Source: Trinickia diaoshuihuensis
GTDB lineage: Bacteria; Pseudomonadota; Gammaproteobacteria; Burkholderiales; Burkholderiaceae
Assembly: GCF_003390925.1 (NCBI RefSeq)
Contig: NZ_QUBS01000017.1
Span: 1-64,000, forward strand
DNA: 64,000 nucleotides
Direction: 5' to 3'
Part shown: positions 16,286 to 26,983 of the stretch, piece by piece
Layout: every line of letters starts with the position of its first letter
Position numbering within the stretch: position 1 is the first letter of the stretch
Notes under the pieces: generated by a model
Database searches by the model: none
The model's input: only the letters and a program-made list of their open reading frames with translations
What the model was told of the DNA's origin: nothing
Position numbers and translations under genes: made by a program

Positions 16286-17314
16286 ATGAATCGCATGGCC
16301 GACCGACTCAAAGCACGCGCCGAAACCTATGTCACCCGAGAATGGCAACGCCGCGGAGCATTCGCTTGGGGCATGACGCCGCTGGCCTGTCTGTTCGGCG
16401 CGGTCGCCGCGGCGCGGCGCGCCGCCTTCGCACTCGGCTGGTTCGAGCGGGTGCGCGTCGGGGTGCCGGTCGTCGTCGTGGGCAATGTCACCGTCGGCGG
16501 CACCGGCAAGACGCCCACGGTCATCGCCCTCGTCGAGGCGCTGCGCGCCGCAGGCTTCACGCCCGGGGTGGTCTCGCGCGGGTACGGCGCCAAGGGCGGC
16601 GAGCCGCGTCCCGTCACGGCGAATTCGTCCGCCAAGCAAGCCGGCGACGAGCCGGTCCTGATCGCGCGGCGCACGAGCGCGCCGGTGTGGGTCGCGCGCG
16701 ATCGCGTCGCCTGCGCCAAGGCCCTGCGGGCCGCTCACATCGACGTGGACGTGATCGTCAGCGACGACGGTTTGCAGCACTATCGTCTCGAACGCGACGT
16801 CGAACTCGTGCTGTTCGATCACCGCTTGGCGGGCAACGGCTTGCTCTTGCCGGCCGGGCCGTTGCGCGAGCCGCTCTCGCGACGCCGCGACGCGACGCTC
16901 GTGAACAACCCGTTCGAACGCACGCTGCCGCCCTGGCCCGACACGTTCGCCCTATCGCTGACACCGGGCGCGGCATGGCATCTAAGCGATCCCAGTCTGC
17001 GACGTCCGCTCGCGCAGTTCACGGGCGAGCGTGTGCTGGCGGCCGCGGGCATCGGCTCGCCCGAGCGCTTTTTTGCCACGCTGCGCGCGGCGGGGATCGC
17101 GCCGCTCACGCGCGCATTGCCCGACCACTACACATTCGACGAGAACCCGTTCGTGGGCGAGGACGTGGACGCCATCTTGGTGACCGAGAAGGATGCAGTA
17201 AAATTAAATGCTTGGCGTGATGCTCGTATCTGGGTCGTCCCGGTCGAAGCCACGCTCCCTGCTGGCCTCATCGATTTGGTTGTGGAGAAACTCCGTGGAC
17301 GCTCGCCTGCTTGA
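16286..17314 (+). CDS. lpxK: Tetraacyldisaccharide 4'-kinase
   Basis: This 342-residue inner-membrane-associated kinase phosphorylates the lipid A disaccharide at the 4' position. A P-loop is visible at [12 protein letters not shown] (66-77). The conserved [15 protein letters not shown] segment follows near 155-170, and VTEKDAVKL near 300. A hydrophobic segment at about 27-52 fits the membrane-anchoring helix. It starts the lpxK-UPF0434-kdsB-adk run, a standard order in beta-proteobacteria, and its last 20 bases overlap the next gene. Confidence 0.95.
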   Translation: MNRMADRLKARAETYVTREWQRRGAFAWGMTPLACLFGAVAAARRAAFALGWFERVRVGVPVVVVGNVTVGGTGKTPTVIALVEALRAAGFTPGVVSRGYGAKGGEPRPVTANSSAKQAGDEPVLIARRTSAPVWVARDRVACAKALRAAHIDVDVIVSDDGLQHYRLERDVELVLFDHRLAGNGLLLPAGPLREPLSRRRDATLVNNPFERTLPPWPDTFALSLTPGAAWHLSDPSLRRPLAQFTGERVLAAAGIGSPERFFATLRAAGIAPLTRALPDHYTFDENPFVGEDVDAILVTEKDAVKLNAWRDARIWVVPVEATLPAGLIDLVVEKLRGRSPA

Positions 17315-17492
17315 AATCCTCGTTTGCCCGATTTGCAAGGGGCCGCTCACCTACGATCGCGGCCAGCAAGAACTCATTTGCCAGGCCGACAAACTGGCAT
17401 ACCCGATTCGCGACGGCATCCCCGTCATGCTCGTCGACGAAGCGCGCCAAACCGTGGAAGGCACGCCCGTCGATCCGGCCGGCGGTGCTTGA
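17295..17492 (+). CDS. UPF0434/Trm112-like small protein
   Basis: This 65-residue protein starts at GTG 17295 after GGAG and inside the last codons of lpxK. It begins [18 protein letters not shown] and contains [15 protein letters not shown], the family signature. Trm112-like proteins are small zinc-ribbon or partner proteins. Here only the CPIC pair and one further Cys remain, so zinc binding is uncertain. It lies between lpxK and kdsB, as in related genomes. Its role there is not known. Confidence 0.88.
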   Translation: MDARLLEILVCPICKGPLTYDRGQQELICQADKLAYPIRDGIPVMLVDEARQTVEGTPVDPAGGA

Positions 17493-17547
17493 GGCCGCGC
17501 TCGCCGCTCCCGGGCGCCTCACGTCACACGTCTTTTCCCGCACCTCG

Positions 17548-18366
17548 ATGACCGCCAACGCCAGTCTCGCCACGCCGCCCTTCGTCGCGGTGGTTCCCGC
17601 TCGCCTCGCCTCCACGCGTCTGCCCGAAAAACCGCTTGCCGATATCGCCGGCAAGCCGATGGTCGTGCGCGTCGCGCAGCGAGCCCGCGAAGCGGGTGCG
17701 CAGCGCGTGCTGATCGCCACCGACGACGCCCGTGTCCTCGAGGCCGCGCATGCGCATGGGATCGAAGCAGTGCTCACGCGCGCCGACCATCCCTCGGGCA
17801 CGGACCGGCTCGCCGAGGTCGCGACGCTGCTCGCGCTGCCGGACGAGACGATCGTCGTGAACGTGCAAGGCGACGAACCGCTGATCGATCCCGCGCTCGT
17901 GCGCGACGTTGTGTCGCACCTTGCCGCGCATCCCGACTGCGCGATCGCAACAGCCGCGCATCCGATCGTCGACGCGGCCGAAGTGTTCAACCCGAACGTC
18001 GTGAAGGTCGTGCTCGATGCGCGCGGCGTGGCGCTGTATTTTTCGCGTGCGCCGATCCCTTGGCAACGCGACGCCTATGCGCCGCAGTGCGGCGCGCAAG
18101 CGATCGACATCGCGGCGATGCCCGCGCCGCCAACGGGTGCGGTCCTGCGCCATATCGGGCTGTATGCTTATCGCGCACGCTTTCTGCGCACGTATCCGTC
18201 GCTCGCTCAGGCACCGATCGAACACGCCGAGATGCTCGAGCAGTTGCGCGCGATGTGGCACGGCGAGCGCATCGCCGTGCGCGTCACGAACGATGCGCCG
18301 GCGCCCGGCGTGGACACGCCGGCCGATCTCGAGCGCGTGCGCACACTTTTCCTAACGAACAGCTAA
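17548..18366 (+). CDS. kdsB: 3-deoxy-manno-octulosonate cytidylyltransferase
   Basis: This 272-residue enzyme activates Kdo with CTP to CMP-Kdo for the lipopolysaccharide inner core. Visible motifs are [15 protein letters not shown] (the nucleotide-binding signature), VQGDEPL, and the metal/substrate region with HIGLYAYR near 200. ATG 17548 is used because similarity begins at [11 protein letters not shown] just after. It belongs to the same transcription unit as lpxK, which acts later in the same envelope pathway. Confidence 0.96.
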   Translation: MTANASLATPPFVAVVPARLASTRLPEKPLADIAGKPMVVRVAQRAREAGAQRVLIATDDARVLEAAHAHGIEAVLTRADHPSGTDRLAEVATLLALPDETIVVNVQGDEPLIDPALVRDVVSHLAAHPDCAIATAAHPIVDAAEVFNPNVVKVVLDARGVALYFSRAPIPWQRDAYAPQCGAQAIDIAAMPAPPTGAVLRHIGLYAYRARFLRTYPSLAQAPIEHAEMLEQLRAMWHGERIAVRVTNDAPAPGVDTPADLERVRTLFLTNS

Positions 18367-18394
18367 CCTTTCCGGTCGAAGCGCTAACGACCCA

Positions 18395-18403
18395 TGGCAT
18401 AAT
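18395..18403 (+). promoter_or_regulatory. Extended -10 promoter candidate for adk
   Basis: TGG-CATAAT (18395-18403) resembles an extended -10 element. It would give a leader of roughly 225 bases before the adk start at 18637. The rest of 18367-18636 has no gene. Confidence 0.35.
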
Positions 18404-18546
18404 CGGGGCCGATTGCGCGAGCATTTCGCACTATTCGCTTCCGATTCCCGTTCGTTTCGCCCGATCGCCCAACGGCTGCCGGCTGCGTCGTCAACACGAT
18501 GCGCCCCGCCACACGGGCTCGACCGATGCGCGTGCGCGCGGCGTGA

Positions 18547-19299
<753 letters not shown>

Positions 19300-19318
19300 G
19301 GCCGCGTCAAGCCAGCAC

Positions 19319-19345
19319 AACCCGCCCCCAACGGCGGGTTTTTTT
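19319..19345 (+). terminator. adk rho-independent terminator
   Basis: AACCCGCC (19319-19326) pairs with GGCGGGTT (19333-19340), followed by a run of T to 19345. Confidence 0.85.
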
Positions 19346-19448
19346 ACGCCCGCGAGCGATTACAATCGTCGGCGGCCCCCTGCCAACCGGTCACGAGCCG
19401 CGCGGCGGCGGGCATGCACCCTCTTGAAAACATGAAAGGAGCAGCAGC

Positions 19449-20207
19449 ATGGAGATTCGCGGCAACGCATTTTTGGTCACCGGCGGCGCGTCGGGCCTCG
19501 GGGCGGCGACGGCGCGGCTTTTCGCCGAACACGGCGGCAAGGTCGTCATCGCCGATCTGAACGAAGATGCGGGCAATAAGCTCGCGGGCGAACTGAAGGG
19601 CGCGTTCGTCAAATGCGACGTGAGCCGCGAGGCCGATGCCCAGCAGGCCGTCGAAGCGGCGACGCGGCTCGGCCCGCTCGTCGGGCTTGTGAACTGCGCC
19701 GGTGTGGCGCCGGCCGTCAAGACCGTCGGCAAAGACGGTCCCCACCCGCTCGAAAAATTTCAACGTACGATCGAGATCAATCTGATCGGCACGTTCAACA
19801 TGCTGAGGCTCGCCGCCTTCGAGATGTCGAAAAACGAGCCGAACGCGAACGGCGAGCGCGGTGTGATCGTCAACACCGCCTCGGTGGCGGCATTCGACGG
19901 ACAAATCGGGCAAGCAGCCTACGCGGCGTCCAAGAGCGGCGTGGCCGGTATGACGCTGCCGATCGCACGCGATCTGTCGCGTAACGCAATCCGCGTCATG
20001 ACGATCGCACCGGGTATCTTCGAAACGCCCATGCTGCTCGGCATGCCGAAGGAAGTGCAAGACGCGCTCGGCGCGATGGTGCCGTTCCCGCCTCGCCTCG
20101 GCAAGCCGGACGAATACGCGATGCTCGTCAAGCAGATCTTCGACAATCCGATGCTCAACGGCGAAGTGATTCGCCTCGACGGCGCGATCCGCATGCAGCC
20201 GAAGTAA
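19449..20207 (+). CDS. Short-chain dehydrogenase, 3-hydroxyacyl-CoA dehydrogenase type-2-like
   Basis: This 252-residue NAD-dependent oxidoreductase closely follows the HSD17B10-like SDRs that oxidise short 3-hydroxyacyl-CoAs or 2-methyl-3-hydroxybutyryl-CoA. The cofactor motif TGGASGLG is at 11-18, the NCAG motif is near 80, and the catalytic Ser...Tyr-x3-Lys is in NTASVAAF and [16 protein letters not shown] precedes the ATG. It is a single-gene unit between the adk terminator and a convergent terminator. Confidence 0.9.
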   Translation: MEIRGNAFLVTGGASGLGAATARLFAEHGGKVVIADLNEDAGNKLAGELKGAFVKCDVSREADAQQAVEAATRLGPLVGLVNCAGVAPAVKTVGKDGPHPLEKFQRTIEINLIGTFNMLRLAAFEMSKNEPNANGERGVIVNTASVAAFDGQIGQAAYAASKSGVAGMTLPIARDLSRNAIRVMTIAPGIFETPMLLGMPKEVQDALGAMVPFPPRLGKPDEYAMLVKQIFDNPMLNGEVIRLDGAIRMQPK

Positions 20208-20225
20208 ATCGGCCTCGCCAGCGCA

Positions 20226-20271
20226 AAACGCCTGGCCGGCGCATCCGCGCGGGCCAGGCGTTTCTCTTTTT
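20226..20271. terminator. Terminator between the SDR gene and sirB1
   Basis: AAACGCCTGGCC (20226-20237) pairs with GGCCAGGCGTTT (20252-20263), followed by a T-rich tract. A 12-bp perfect stem between convergent genes. Confidence 0.85.
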
Positions 20272-20294
20272 CGTGGACGAGATCGCGCGCCGCT

Positions 20295-21134
20295 TTACAT
20301 ATCGCCGTGATCGGTGCGCTGCCGCAACTCGCTCAACTGCGATTCGACGGCCGTCGCGTCCTCCGCGTCGGGGCAATCTTCGAGATAGCGTTCGAGGTCT
20401 TCGAGCGCCGGCCGCAGATAATCGAGCCGTGCATAGGCGAAACCGCGGTCGCGCACTTCCTCGATATTGCCGGGCAGCAGCACGACGAGCCGCTGCTGTA
20501 CCGCCAGCAGCCGCTGCCAACGTTCCGACTGCAGGTAGACGGCCTTCAAATTGCGCAACATGCGCGCGATGATCTCGCGCGGCGTGGCGGGCTGCAGCAA
20601 CATCCGCAAGGCGTTCCCGACCGACTGCTCCGTATGCGAGATGTACGGCTCGAGCATATCGACCATCTGCGCCTCGGAGAGCGACTGGCCGGTCGTCGGG
20701 TCGAGCATCACGTCCCCTTCGGGCAGCGTCACGCGCAGCAAGAAGTGACCGGGGAACGATACGCCCTTTACGGGCACGCCGATTTGCTCGCCGAGTTCCA
20801 AGTACAGCACGGCGAGCGAGATCGGAATCCCGCGCCGGCGCTTGAGCACGACGTTCAGATGGCTATTGTCCGGGTCGTAGTAATCGTTCAGATTGCCCGC
20901 GAAGCCCAGTTCCCGAAAGAAGAAGCGGTTCAGCGCGCCGATTTTTTCGGTTAGATCGGCCCCTTCGGGCAAACGCCGTTTGATACGCAGGGCGAGTTCG
21001 TCCAGCTCCGCGAGCACGCCTTCGAGGTCGAGATCGGGATAGGTGTCCTGCGCGAGCGAGACCGCCGTCTCGGTGAGCGGCAGGCTGTCGTCGTCGGCGA
21101 CGAGAGTGGCGAAGTAATCGAGTACGGATGTCAT
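20295..21134 (-). CDS. SirB1 family (transglutaminase-like) protein
   Basis: This 279-residue protein has the SirB1_N transglutaminase-like domain (about 30-200: YYDPDNSHLNVVLKRRRGIP, then GVSFPGHFLLR with the expected His, and MLDPTTG) and a C-terminal TPR-like helical part (about 200-265). The classic Cys position is not seen, so catalysis is doubtful. The murJ stop lies at 21140-21142. ATG 21134, or GTG 21143 overlapping that stop, is the start, so the two genes are coupled. Confidence 0.85.
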   Translation of the reverse strand: MTSVLDYFATLVADDDSLPLTETAVSLAQDTYPDLDLEGVLAELDELALRIKRRLPEGADLTEKIGALNRFFFRELGFAGNLNDYYDPDNSHLNVVLKRRRGIPISLAVLYLELGEQIGVPVKGVSFPGHFLLRVTLPEGDVMLDPTTGQSLSEAQMVDMLEPYISHTEQSVGNALRMLLQPATPREIIARMLRNLKAVYLQSERWQRLLAVQQRLVVLLPGNIEEVRDRGFAYARLDYLRPALEDLERYLEDCPDAEDATAVESQLSELRQRTDHGDM

Positions 21135-21139
21135 GACCG

Positions 21140-22690
21140 TCACTTGGTACGCCGTTTAAAGTAAGCGTATTTGAAGCCCATCAGCCAAAGCATACTGAAA
21201 TATAGTGCGGCGAATATCACAAGACACGCGGCAAGCAGCGCGATGCGCGCAAGCGGATGATGCCGCAACCCGATCCAGTCGAAACTGATCGCACACCAAT
21301 GCATGGCACCGGCCAGCATCAGCGACGATCCCGCCAATTGCATCAGAAACAGCAGCCACCCGCTCGACGGAGTATAGATCCCGCGCCGGCGCAAACCGAT
21401 GAATAACAATGAAGCGTTTACGCAAGCTCCGAGCCCGACGCTGAGCGTCAACCCCGCATGCCCGAGCACGGGCACGAACACGTAGTTGGACAACTGCGTG
21501 ACGACGAGCACGGCGATACCGATGATCACGGGCGTCTTGATGTCTTGCTTGGCATAGAAACCCGGCGCGAGGATCTTGATGAGGATCAGACCGACGAGAC
21601 CGACCCCATAGGCCGCGAGCGCCCGTCCCACCATGACGACCGCGTGCGCGTCGAACCGGCCGTAGTCGAACAGCGCGGCGGTCAGCGGCTGCGCGAAGAC
21701 GAACAGCGCCAGCGCGCTGGGCACGGCGAGCAAGAACGTCACGCGCAAGCCCCAATCGAGCAGCGCGGAATACTCGTGCGAATCGGCGTCCGCATGCGCC
21801 TTCGCCAAACTCGGCAGCAAGATCGTGCCGAGCGCGACGCCGAGCAGGGCCGTCGGAAACTCCATCAGCCGGTCGGCGTAATAGATCCAGGAAACGGCGC
21901 CGGGCCCGAGACGCGAAGCGATGTTCGTGTTGATGATCAGACTTAGTTGCGCGACCGAGACCGCGAACGTGGCCGGCACCATTTTGACGAGGACGCGCTT
22001 CACCCCGCGGTGAGCGAGCGCGGCAAACGGATTGAGCCCGATGCGCGGCGCCATGTCGATCTTGCGCAACCCCGGGAGCTGCACGGCGAACTGCAACACC
22101 CCGCCGACGACGACGGCCCACGCCAGCGCATAGACCGGTATCTTCAGGTGCGGTGCAACGAAAGCGGCCGCGACGATGAACGCGATGTTCAGCAATACGG
22201 GGGCGAACGCCGGCAGCGAAAATTTGCCGTAGGTATTCAGTACGCCGGCGGCGAGCGTCGTCAGCGAGATGAAGATGATGTACGGGAACATGATCCGCGT
22301 CATCACCACCGCGAGGGTGAATGCCTGCCCGTCGGTACGGAGCCCCGAGGCGACGACGTAGACGACCCACGCGGAGCCGGCGACGCCGAGCAAGGAGACG
22401 AGGGCAAGCATCCAGGCGAGCACGGTCGACATCGCGTCGACGAGCGCTTTGGTGGCGTCGTGCCCTTGCTGGCTCTTGAATTCGGCCAGGATCGGCACGA
22501 AAGCCTGCGAGAACGCACCTTCGGCGGACAAGCGCCGCAAAAGGTTCGGGATACGGAAGGCGACGTAAAAGGCGTCGGTGTATTGACTGGCGCCGAACGC
22601 ACGGGCGATCAGCGTTTCACGGGCCAGTCCGGTCACGCGCGACAGCAGCGTGAAGCCGCTGACCGTCAGCAGGGCTCGGAAGAGATTCAT
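21140..22690 (-). CDS. murJ: Lipid II flippase
   Basis: This 516-residue polytopic inner-membrane protein moves lipid II to the periplasmic face for peptidoglycan synthesis. About 14 hydrophobic segments are apparent. Family motifs include the N-terminal LLTVSGFTLLSRVTGLARE, AFRIPNLLRRLSAEGAFSQ (about 45-63) and PTALLGVALGTILLPSLAK (about 280-300). There is no Shine-Dalgarno, and a perfect TATAAT lies only nine bases before the ATG, so the message may be leaderless. Confidence 0.95.
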   Translation of the reverse strand: MNLFRALLTVSGFTLLSRVTGLARETLIARAFGASQYTDAFYVAFRIPNLLRRLSAEGAFSQAFVPILAEFKSQQGHDATKALVDAMSTVLAWMLALVSLLGVAGSAWVVYVVASGLRTDGQAFTLAVVMTRIMFPYIIFISLTTLAAGVLNTYGKFSLPAFAPVLLNIAFIVAAAFVAPHLKIPVYALAWAVVVGGVLQFAVQLPGLRKIDMAPRIGLNPFAALAHRGVKRVLVKMVPATFAVSVAQLSLIINTNIASRLGPGAVSWIYYADRLMEFPTALLGVALGTILLPSLAKAHADADSHEYSALLDWGLRVTFLLAVPSALALFVFAQPLTAALFDYGRFDAHAVVMVGRALAAYGVGLVGLILIKILAPGFYAKQDIKTPVIIGIAVLVVTQLSNYVFVPVLGHAGLTLSVGLGACVNASLLFIGLRRRGIYTPSSGWLLFLMQLAGSSLMLAGAMHWCAISFDWIGLRHHPLARIALLAACLVIFAALYFSMLWLMGFKYAYFKRRTK

Positions 22691-22699
22691 GGGGCGCCT

Positions 22700-22705
22700 A
22701 TTATA
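22700..22705 (-). promoter_or_regulatory. murJ -10 element next to the start codon
   Basis: Reading leftwards, TATAAT occupies 22705-22700 and the murJ ATG begins at 22690. Transcription would start within about three bases of the ATG. No good -35 box is seen. Confidence 0.45.
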
Positions 22706-22822
22706 CGGACACCGGCGGGCGCATCGCCCGCTCGAACGATCAGCGGGCCACCCAACGGGCTCGGCCCCCCTTCGACCGCGAACGCGATAAGGGGTTGCAT
22801 GAGCGCCGAATCCCGAGCGCGC

Positions 22823-22852
22823 TTGCCATCTATCTGATTTTGTTGCTATACT
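22823..22852 (+). promoter_or_regulatory. rpsT promoter
   Basis: TTGCCA (22823-22828), an 18-bp spacer and TATACT (22847-22852) make a good sigma-70 promoter. It implies a leader of about 275 bases before rpsT. The remainder of 22691-23135 has no gene. Confidence 0.6.
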
Positions 22853-23135
22853 CGCGCGTTTCGAAGCTCGACCTCGGTCGCCGACTGGCCTTTTCTCGCC
22901 TTCCTCGTTTAAGGCCGGCCCCGGTTGCTGGCTCAGAGGCCGGCTAAGGACCCCATGGCGGGCGCCGGCTAGTGGTCGCTAGGCGCCGTATTCGCGGTGA
23001 ATCGCGAAAGCTACGAATACGCTTCGCCGATGTTTTTGCACTTCCGGGCAATCGCTTCCGGAAGTTTGGACCAAAAAGCGGCACTCGATCGGCCCTCCGG
23101 CCGGGCGCCGAAACAGTACAGGACAAGGAACTCTC

Positions 23136-23414
23136 ATGGCTAACTCCGCACAAGCACGCAAGCGCGCCCGTCAGGCCGCGAAGGCGAACTCGCACAACTC
23201 GGCTCTGCGCTCGAAGTACCGCACGGCGGTCAAGGCCGTTCGCAAGGCGATCGAAGCCGGCGATCAAGCCAAGGCAGCGGAGCTTTTCCGCGCGTCGGCC
23301 AAGACGATGGACATCATCGCCGACAAGAAGATCGTTCACAAGAACAAGGCCGCTCGCCATAAGAGCCGCCTGGCCGCAGCCATCAAGGGTCTGCAAGCCG
23401 CAGCAGCGCAGTAA
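23136..23414 (+). CDS. rpsT: 30S ribosomal protein S20
   Basis: This 92-residue basic protein of the small subunit binds 16S rRNA early in assembly. It begins [20 protein letters not shown] and carries the typical Lys/Arg/Ala helices. A purine-rich stretch (ACAAGGAA) precedes the ATG. It is divergent from murJ, a conserved pairing in this group. It is followed by a strong terminator. Confidence 0.97.
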   Translation: MANSAQARKRARQAAKANSHNSALRSKYRTAVKAVRKAIEAGDQAKAAELFRASAKTMDIIADKKIVHKNKAARHKSRLAAAIKGLQAAAAQ

Positions 23415-23525
23415 GCCTCGTGCCGGGGCGCATCGCGCGCCTCGCTCGATAGTCGGACTCTCCCACCCTATCCGGCCTGCCCGTCGGGTTCGGTGCGCGA
23501 GTCGATTGACGGTGGAATCCGCAAC

Positions 23526-23561
23526 AAAAAAGCCCGCAGTGTGCGCATTGCGGGCTTTTTT
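23526..23561 (+). terminator. rpsT rho-independent terminator
   Basis: AAAAAAGCCCGCA (23526-23538) pairs with TGCGGGCTTTTTT (23549-23561), a 13-bp arm with a T-tract. It also works for leftward transcripts. Confidence 0.85.
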
Positions 23562-23653
23562 GCGTACTGACCACCGGTGTGCCGGCGGCGCTTAAAGACG
23601 GCGCGACGGCGGTACGTCAGAATCGAACGGCCGAATAGCCGGCCGTTCCCACG

Positions 23654-23983
23654 CTACGCTTTGCGCACGGCGCCGTGATCGGCGGGCAATTCGCAGGCTT
23701 CGGTCACGACGAGATCGTTGTCTTTGGCGAAATTCATGACGAAGTCGAACGCCATCGGCTCGATGTCACGCAACCGCGAATCGACAATCACGCACTTGAG
23801 ATCGCCGAGGAGGGTGGGCCGGACGTAGCGCGAGTATTGCAGCCGCGCATTCGGCCCTTGGGCGCCGGGACCATAGCAGGACATGACCCCTGCGAGGCGT
23901 TCAGACCAATCACTGGGCCGAAATTTCTTTCCGCCTTTCGTGATGCCTTGGATGAAGTATTCAGTATGGGGTGCTTCGGCCAT
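23654..23983 (-). CDS. DUF3579 family protein
   Basis: This 109-residue protein matches DUF3579, a beta-proteobacterial family of unknown function found beside argF. Visible features are YFIQGITKGGKKFRPSDWSE (about 8-27), an internal VMSCYGPG, and a basic YSRYVRP. No catalytic motif is evident. The start at ATG 23983 is where family similarity begins; the frame is open further upstream. An extended -10 TGGTATAAT precedes it at 24050-24042. It is divergent from argF. Confidence 0.8.
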   Translation of the reverse strand: MAEAPHTEYFIQGITKGGKKFRPSDWSERLAGVMSCYGPGAQGPNARLQYSRYVRPTLLGDLKCVIVDSRLRDIEPMAFDFVMNFAKDNDLVVTEACELPADHGAVRKA

Positions 23984-24041
23984 GTAACAAACCCATGAGA
24001 CTTGCCCGAAGCCTGCCCGCCGGGCTTGGGAAAACTCGTCG

Positions 24042-24050
24042 ATTATACCA
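24042..24050 (-). promoter_or_regulatory. Extended -10 promoter for the DUF3579 gene
   Basis: Reading leftwards, TGG-TATAAT at 24050-24042 is a perfect extended -10, giving a leader of about 55 bases. No clear -35 box is needed or seen. Confidence 0.5.
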
Positions 24051-24230
24051 CCGCAACGCCTTTTTGCCGCACTGCACACAAACTGGGCACGGCACGCCGC
24101 GCGCGGGCTCGGGCGCGTCCCGGCGGCTCGTCAAAACTACCGAAATCCTTTATGCTGCTTGCAGTTACCACATCCGACGGCGGCGCCGTCCGGTGCCCTC
24201 GCACCGGGTGAAGCCCGCCGTATTCGTTTC

Positions 24231-25160
24231 ATGGCCGCCAAACAAATCCGTCACTACCTCCAGTTCAACGACTTCTCCCGGGACGACTACGAGTACGTGC
24301 TAGAACGCGCGCGCATCTTGAAACGCAAGTTCAAGAACTACGAGACGTATCACCCGTTGCACGACCGAACGCTTGCGATGATTTTCGAGAAGAACTCGAC
24401 GCGCACGCGCCTCTCGTTCGAAGCCGGCATCTTCCAGCTAGGCGGCCATGCCGTGTTCATGAGCACGCGCGATACCCAACTCGGCCGCGGCGAGCCCATT
24501 GAAGACGCCGCTCAAGTGATTTCGCGGATGGTGGACATCATCATGATCCGCACGTTCGGCCAAGACATCATTCGCCGGTTCGCGGAAAACTCGCGCGTGC
24601 CCGTCATCAACGGGCTCACGAACGAATACCACCCGTGCCAGGTGCTCGCGGACATCTTCACCTACTTCGAGCACCGGGGCCCGATCGCGGGCAAGACGGT
24701 CGCGTGGGTCGGCGACGCGAACAATATGCTGTACACGTGGATCGAGGCCGCGCAAATCCTCGATTTCAAGCTGCGGGTATCCACGCCGCCGGGTTATCAG
24801 CTCGACCCGGCGCTCGTGGCCGCCGGCAGCCAGCCGTTCTTCGAGGAGTTTGCCGATCCGAACGAAGCATGCCGCGGCGCGGATCTAGTCACGACAGACG
24901 TCTGGACCAGTATGGGCTTCGAGGCGGAAAACGAAGCGCGTAAGGCCGCGTTCGCCGATTGGTGCGTCGATGCCGAAATGATGGCGCTAGCCCATCCCGA
25001 TGCCTTGTTCATGCACTGTCTGCCCGCCCATCGCGGCGAGGAAGTCAGCGCCGAAGTCATCGACGGGCCGCAAAGCGTCGTCTGGGACGAAGCCGAAAAC
25101 CGGCTGCACGTGCAGAAGGCGTTGATGGAGTTCTTGCTGCTCGGCAAGCTCAATCACTGA
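24231..25160 (+). CDS. argF: Ornithine carbamoyltransferase
   Basis: This 309-residue enzyme forms citrulline from carbamoyl phosphate and ornithine in arginine synthesis. The carbamoyl phosphate site is STRTR (about 53-57), the ornithine-side motif is HCLPAHRGEE (about 263-272), and HPCQVLADI is also present. Similarity starts at MAAKQIRHY, so ATG 24231 is used although no strong Shine-Dalgarno is visible. TATGCT at 24151-24156 is a possible -10. Confidence 0.96.
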   Translation: MAAKQIRHYLQFNDFSRDDYEYVLERARILKRKFKNYETYHPLHDRTLAMIFEKNSTRTRLSFEAGIFQLGGHAVFMSTRDTQLGRGEPIEDAAQVISRMVDIIMIRTFGQDIIRRFAENSRVPVINGLTNEYHPCQVLADIFTYFEHRGPIAGKTVAWVGDANNMLYTWIEAAQILDFKLRVSTPPGYQLDPALVAAGSQPFFEEFADPNEACRGADLVTTDVWTSMGFEAENEARKAAFADWCVDAEMMALAHPDALFMHCLPAHRGEEVSAEVIDGPQSVVWDEAENRLHVQKALMEFLLLGKLNH

Positions 25161-25206
25161 TCACTGATAGACGGAGCCGGCTCGCGCGGCGAACCGGCTC
25201 GCCGCG

Positions 25207-26253
25207 TCACACGACGATCGGCTCCGGTTCGAGTTGCACGCCGTAGCGCGTGCGCACGTCGTCCTGGATCGCTCGAGCCAGCGCGAGGATGGCGGCGCCC
25301 GTCGCGCCGCCGCGATTGACGAGCACGAGCGCCTGGCGTTCGTGGACCGCCGCCGCGCCCATCGCCCGCCCCTTCCAACCGCAACGATCGATGAGCCAGC
25401 CGGCCGCCAGCTTCACGCGGCCATCGGCTTGCGGGTAAGAGACGAGTTGCGGCTCGCGGGCGCGAAGCGCTTCGAACATGGCCGCATCGACGACAGGGTT
25501 CTTGAAAAAGCTGCCCGCGTTGCCGAGCACGGCCGGATCCGGAAGCTTCGCGCGGCGCACGGCCACCACGGCATCGAAAATCGCCCGAGGCGTCGCGCTC
25601 CCCCTACCGGCCTCGCTCGAATCCATCGCGCGCGCGATGTCGGCATAGTCGGCGCGCGGCGTCCATCGCTTCGGCAAGCGGAACGTCACGGCCGTGATCG
25701 CGAATCGATCCCGCCCTTCCCGCTTGAAAAAACTGTCGCGGTAACCGAAGCGGCACTGCGCCGCATCGAGTACGACCGTCTCGCCGCTCGCCAGCTCGAC
25801 GGCACGCAGCGAATCGAAACGCTCGGCCATTTCGAGGCCGTATGCCCCGATGTTCTGGATCGGCGCGGCGCCGACCGTGCCGGGGATGAGCGCCAAGTTC
25901 TCGAGACCGGGAAACCCGCTCGCGAGCGTCCAGGCGACGAACGCATGCCAGTTTTCTCCGGCGGCCGCTTCGACGTACCAAGCCTCGTCGTCCTCGTGCA
26001 CGAGGCGCTTGCCCGTCAACGCGACATGCAGGGCGACGCCGTCGAAATCGCGCGTGAGCACGATGTTGCTGCCACCGCCGAGCACGAGGTGCGGCATGCC
26101 GGCCACGCGCGGGTCGCGCAGCACGGCCGCGAATTGCCCGGGCGTTTGCGCGCGGCAAAACCAGCGCGCGCGCGCATCGATGCCGAACGTGTTGTAGGCA
26201 CGCAGCGATTGATCGGGAACAAGCACAAACGAATCAGGATCGGAAAAGGACAT
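25207..26253 (-). CDS. murB: UDP-N-acetylenolpyruvoylglucosamine reductase
   Basis: This 348-residue FAD enzyme reduces UDP-GlcNAc-enolpyruvate to UDP-MurNAc. It is the type I form: an FAD-binding [15 protein letters not shown] segment (about 56-70), [18 protein letters not shown] (about 122-139) with the family's YG, then a substrate domain with FGYRDSFFK. The catalytic Ser/Glu pair falls in [10 protein letters not shown] and the C-terminal EPEP region. ATG 26253 is used rather than the upstream frame start. Confidence 0.95.
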   Translation of the reverse strand: MSFSDPDSFVLVPDQSLRAYNTFGIDARARWFCRAQTPGQFAAVLRDPRVAGMPHLVLGGGSNIVLTRDFDGVALHVALTGKRLVHEDDEAWYVEAAAGENWHAFVAWTLASGFPGLENLALIPGTVGAAPIQNIGAYGLEMAERFDSLRAVELASGETVVLDAAQCRFGYRDSFFKREGRDRFAITAVTFRLPKRWTPRADYADIARAMDSSEAGRGSATPRAIFDAVVAVRRAKLPDPAVLGNAGSFFKNPVVDAAMFEALRAREPQLVSYPQADGRVKLAAGWLIDRCGWKGRAMGAAAVHERQALVLVNRGGATGAAILALARAIQDDVRTRYGVQLEPEPIVV

Positions 26254-26372
26254 CGTCGAAAAAAGCGCGCTTGCGCTGCAGCGTCGGGACAACCGTCGCA
26301 CAATGCGACAGCGCGGATGCGATCCGGCGTTTTCTCGGAAGAAAGGCGTCGGTAAAATGGCGTTCGGTCGTG

Positions 26373-26378
26373 ATTATA
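26373..26378 (-). promoter_or_regulatory. murB -10 element
   Basis: Reading leftwards, a perfect TATAAT lies at 26378-26373, about 120 bases before the murB start. The -35 region is weak. Confidence 0.4.
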
Positions 26379-26481
26379 GCGAGTGCCCGCCTTGCGCTAG
26401 ATGCGCGTAGGTGCGCGGGCACGCAAGCCATGCATGCGGCGGCCGGTGCCGCTGCTCAAAACATAAGTCGGGAGAAACAAT

Positions 26482-26967
26482 ATGCCGTCGTTCGATGTCG
26501 TCTGCGAAGCCAATATGGTCGAAGTCAAGAATACGATCGAGCAATCGAACAAGGAAATCTCAACGCGCTTCGATTTTAAGGGGTCGGACGCACGCGTCGA
26601 GCAAAAGGAACGCGAACTCACGATGTTTGCCGACGACGAATTCAAGCTCGGTCAGGTCAAAGACGTCCTGCTGTCGAAAATGGCCAAGCGCAACGTCGAC
26701 GTGCGCTTTCTCGACTACGGCAAAATCGAAAAAATCGGCGGAGACAAGGTCAAGCAAATCGTCACGATCAAGAAGGGCGTGTCGGGTGACCTTGCCAAGA
26801 AGATCGTCAAGCTCGTCAAGGACAGCAAAATCAAAGTTCAAGCAAGCATTCAAGGCGATGCAGTGCGCGTGACGGGCGCCAAGCGCGACGACCTGCAAAG
26901 CGTCATTGCCATGTTGCGCAAGGACGTGACCGATACGCCGCTCGACTTCAATAACTTCCGCGACTGA
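26482..26967 (+). CDS. YajQ family nucleotide-binding protein
   Basis: This 161-residue protein of the YajQ/UPF0234 family contains two ferredoxin-like domains. It begins [17 protein letters not shown] and includes [15 protein letters not shown] (about 28-42), the family hallmark, and ends [10 protein letters not shown]. YajQ proteins bind nucleotides including c-di-GMP and act as effectors in some species. That role is not shown here. GGGAGAAAC precedes the ATG. It converges on plsY. Confidence 0.93.
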   Translation: MPSFDVVCEANMVEVKNTIEQSNKEISTRFDFKGSDARVEQKERELTMFADDEFKLGQVKDVLLSKMAKRNVDVRFLDYGKIEKIGGDKVKQIVTIKKGVSGDLAKKIVKLVKDSKIKVQASIQGDAVRVTGAKRDDLQSVIAMLRKDVTDTPLDFNNFRD

Positions 26968-26983
26968 TAGGCGCCGCGCTCGC

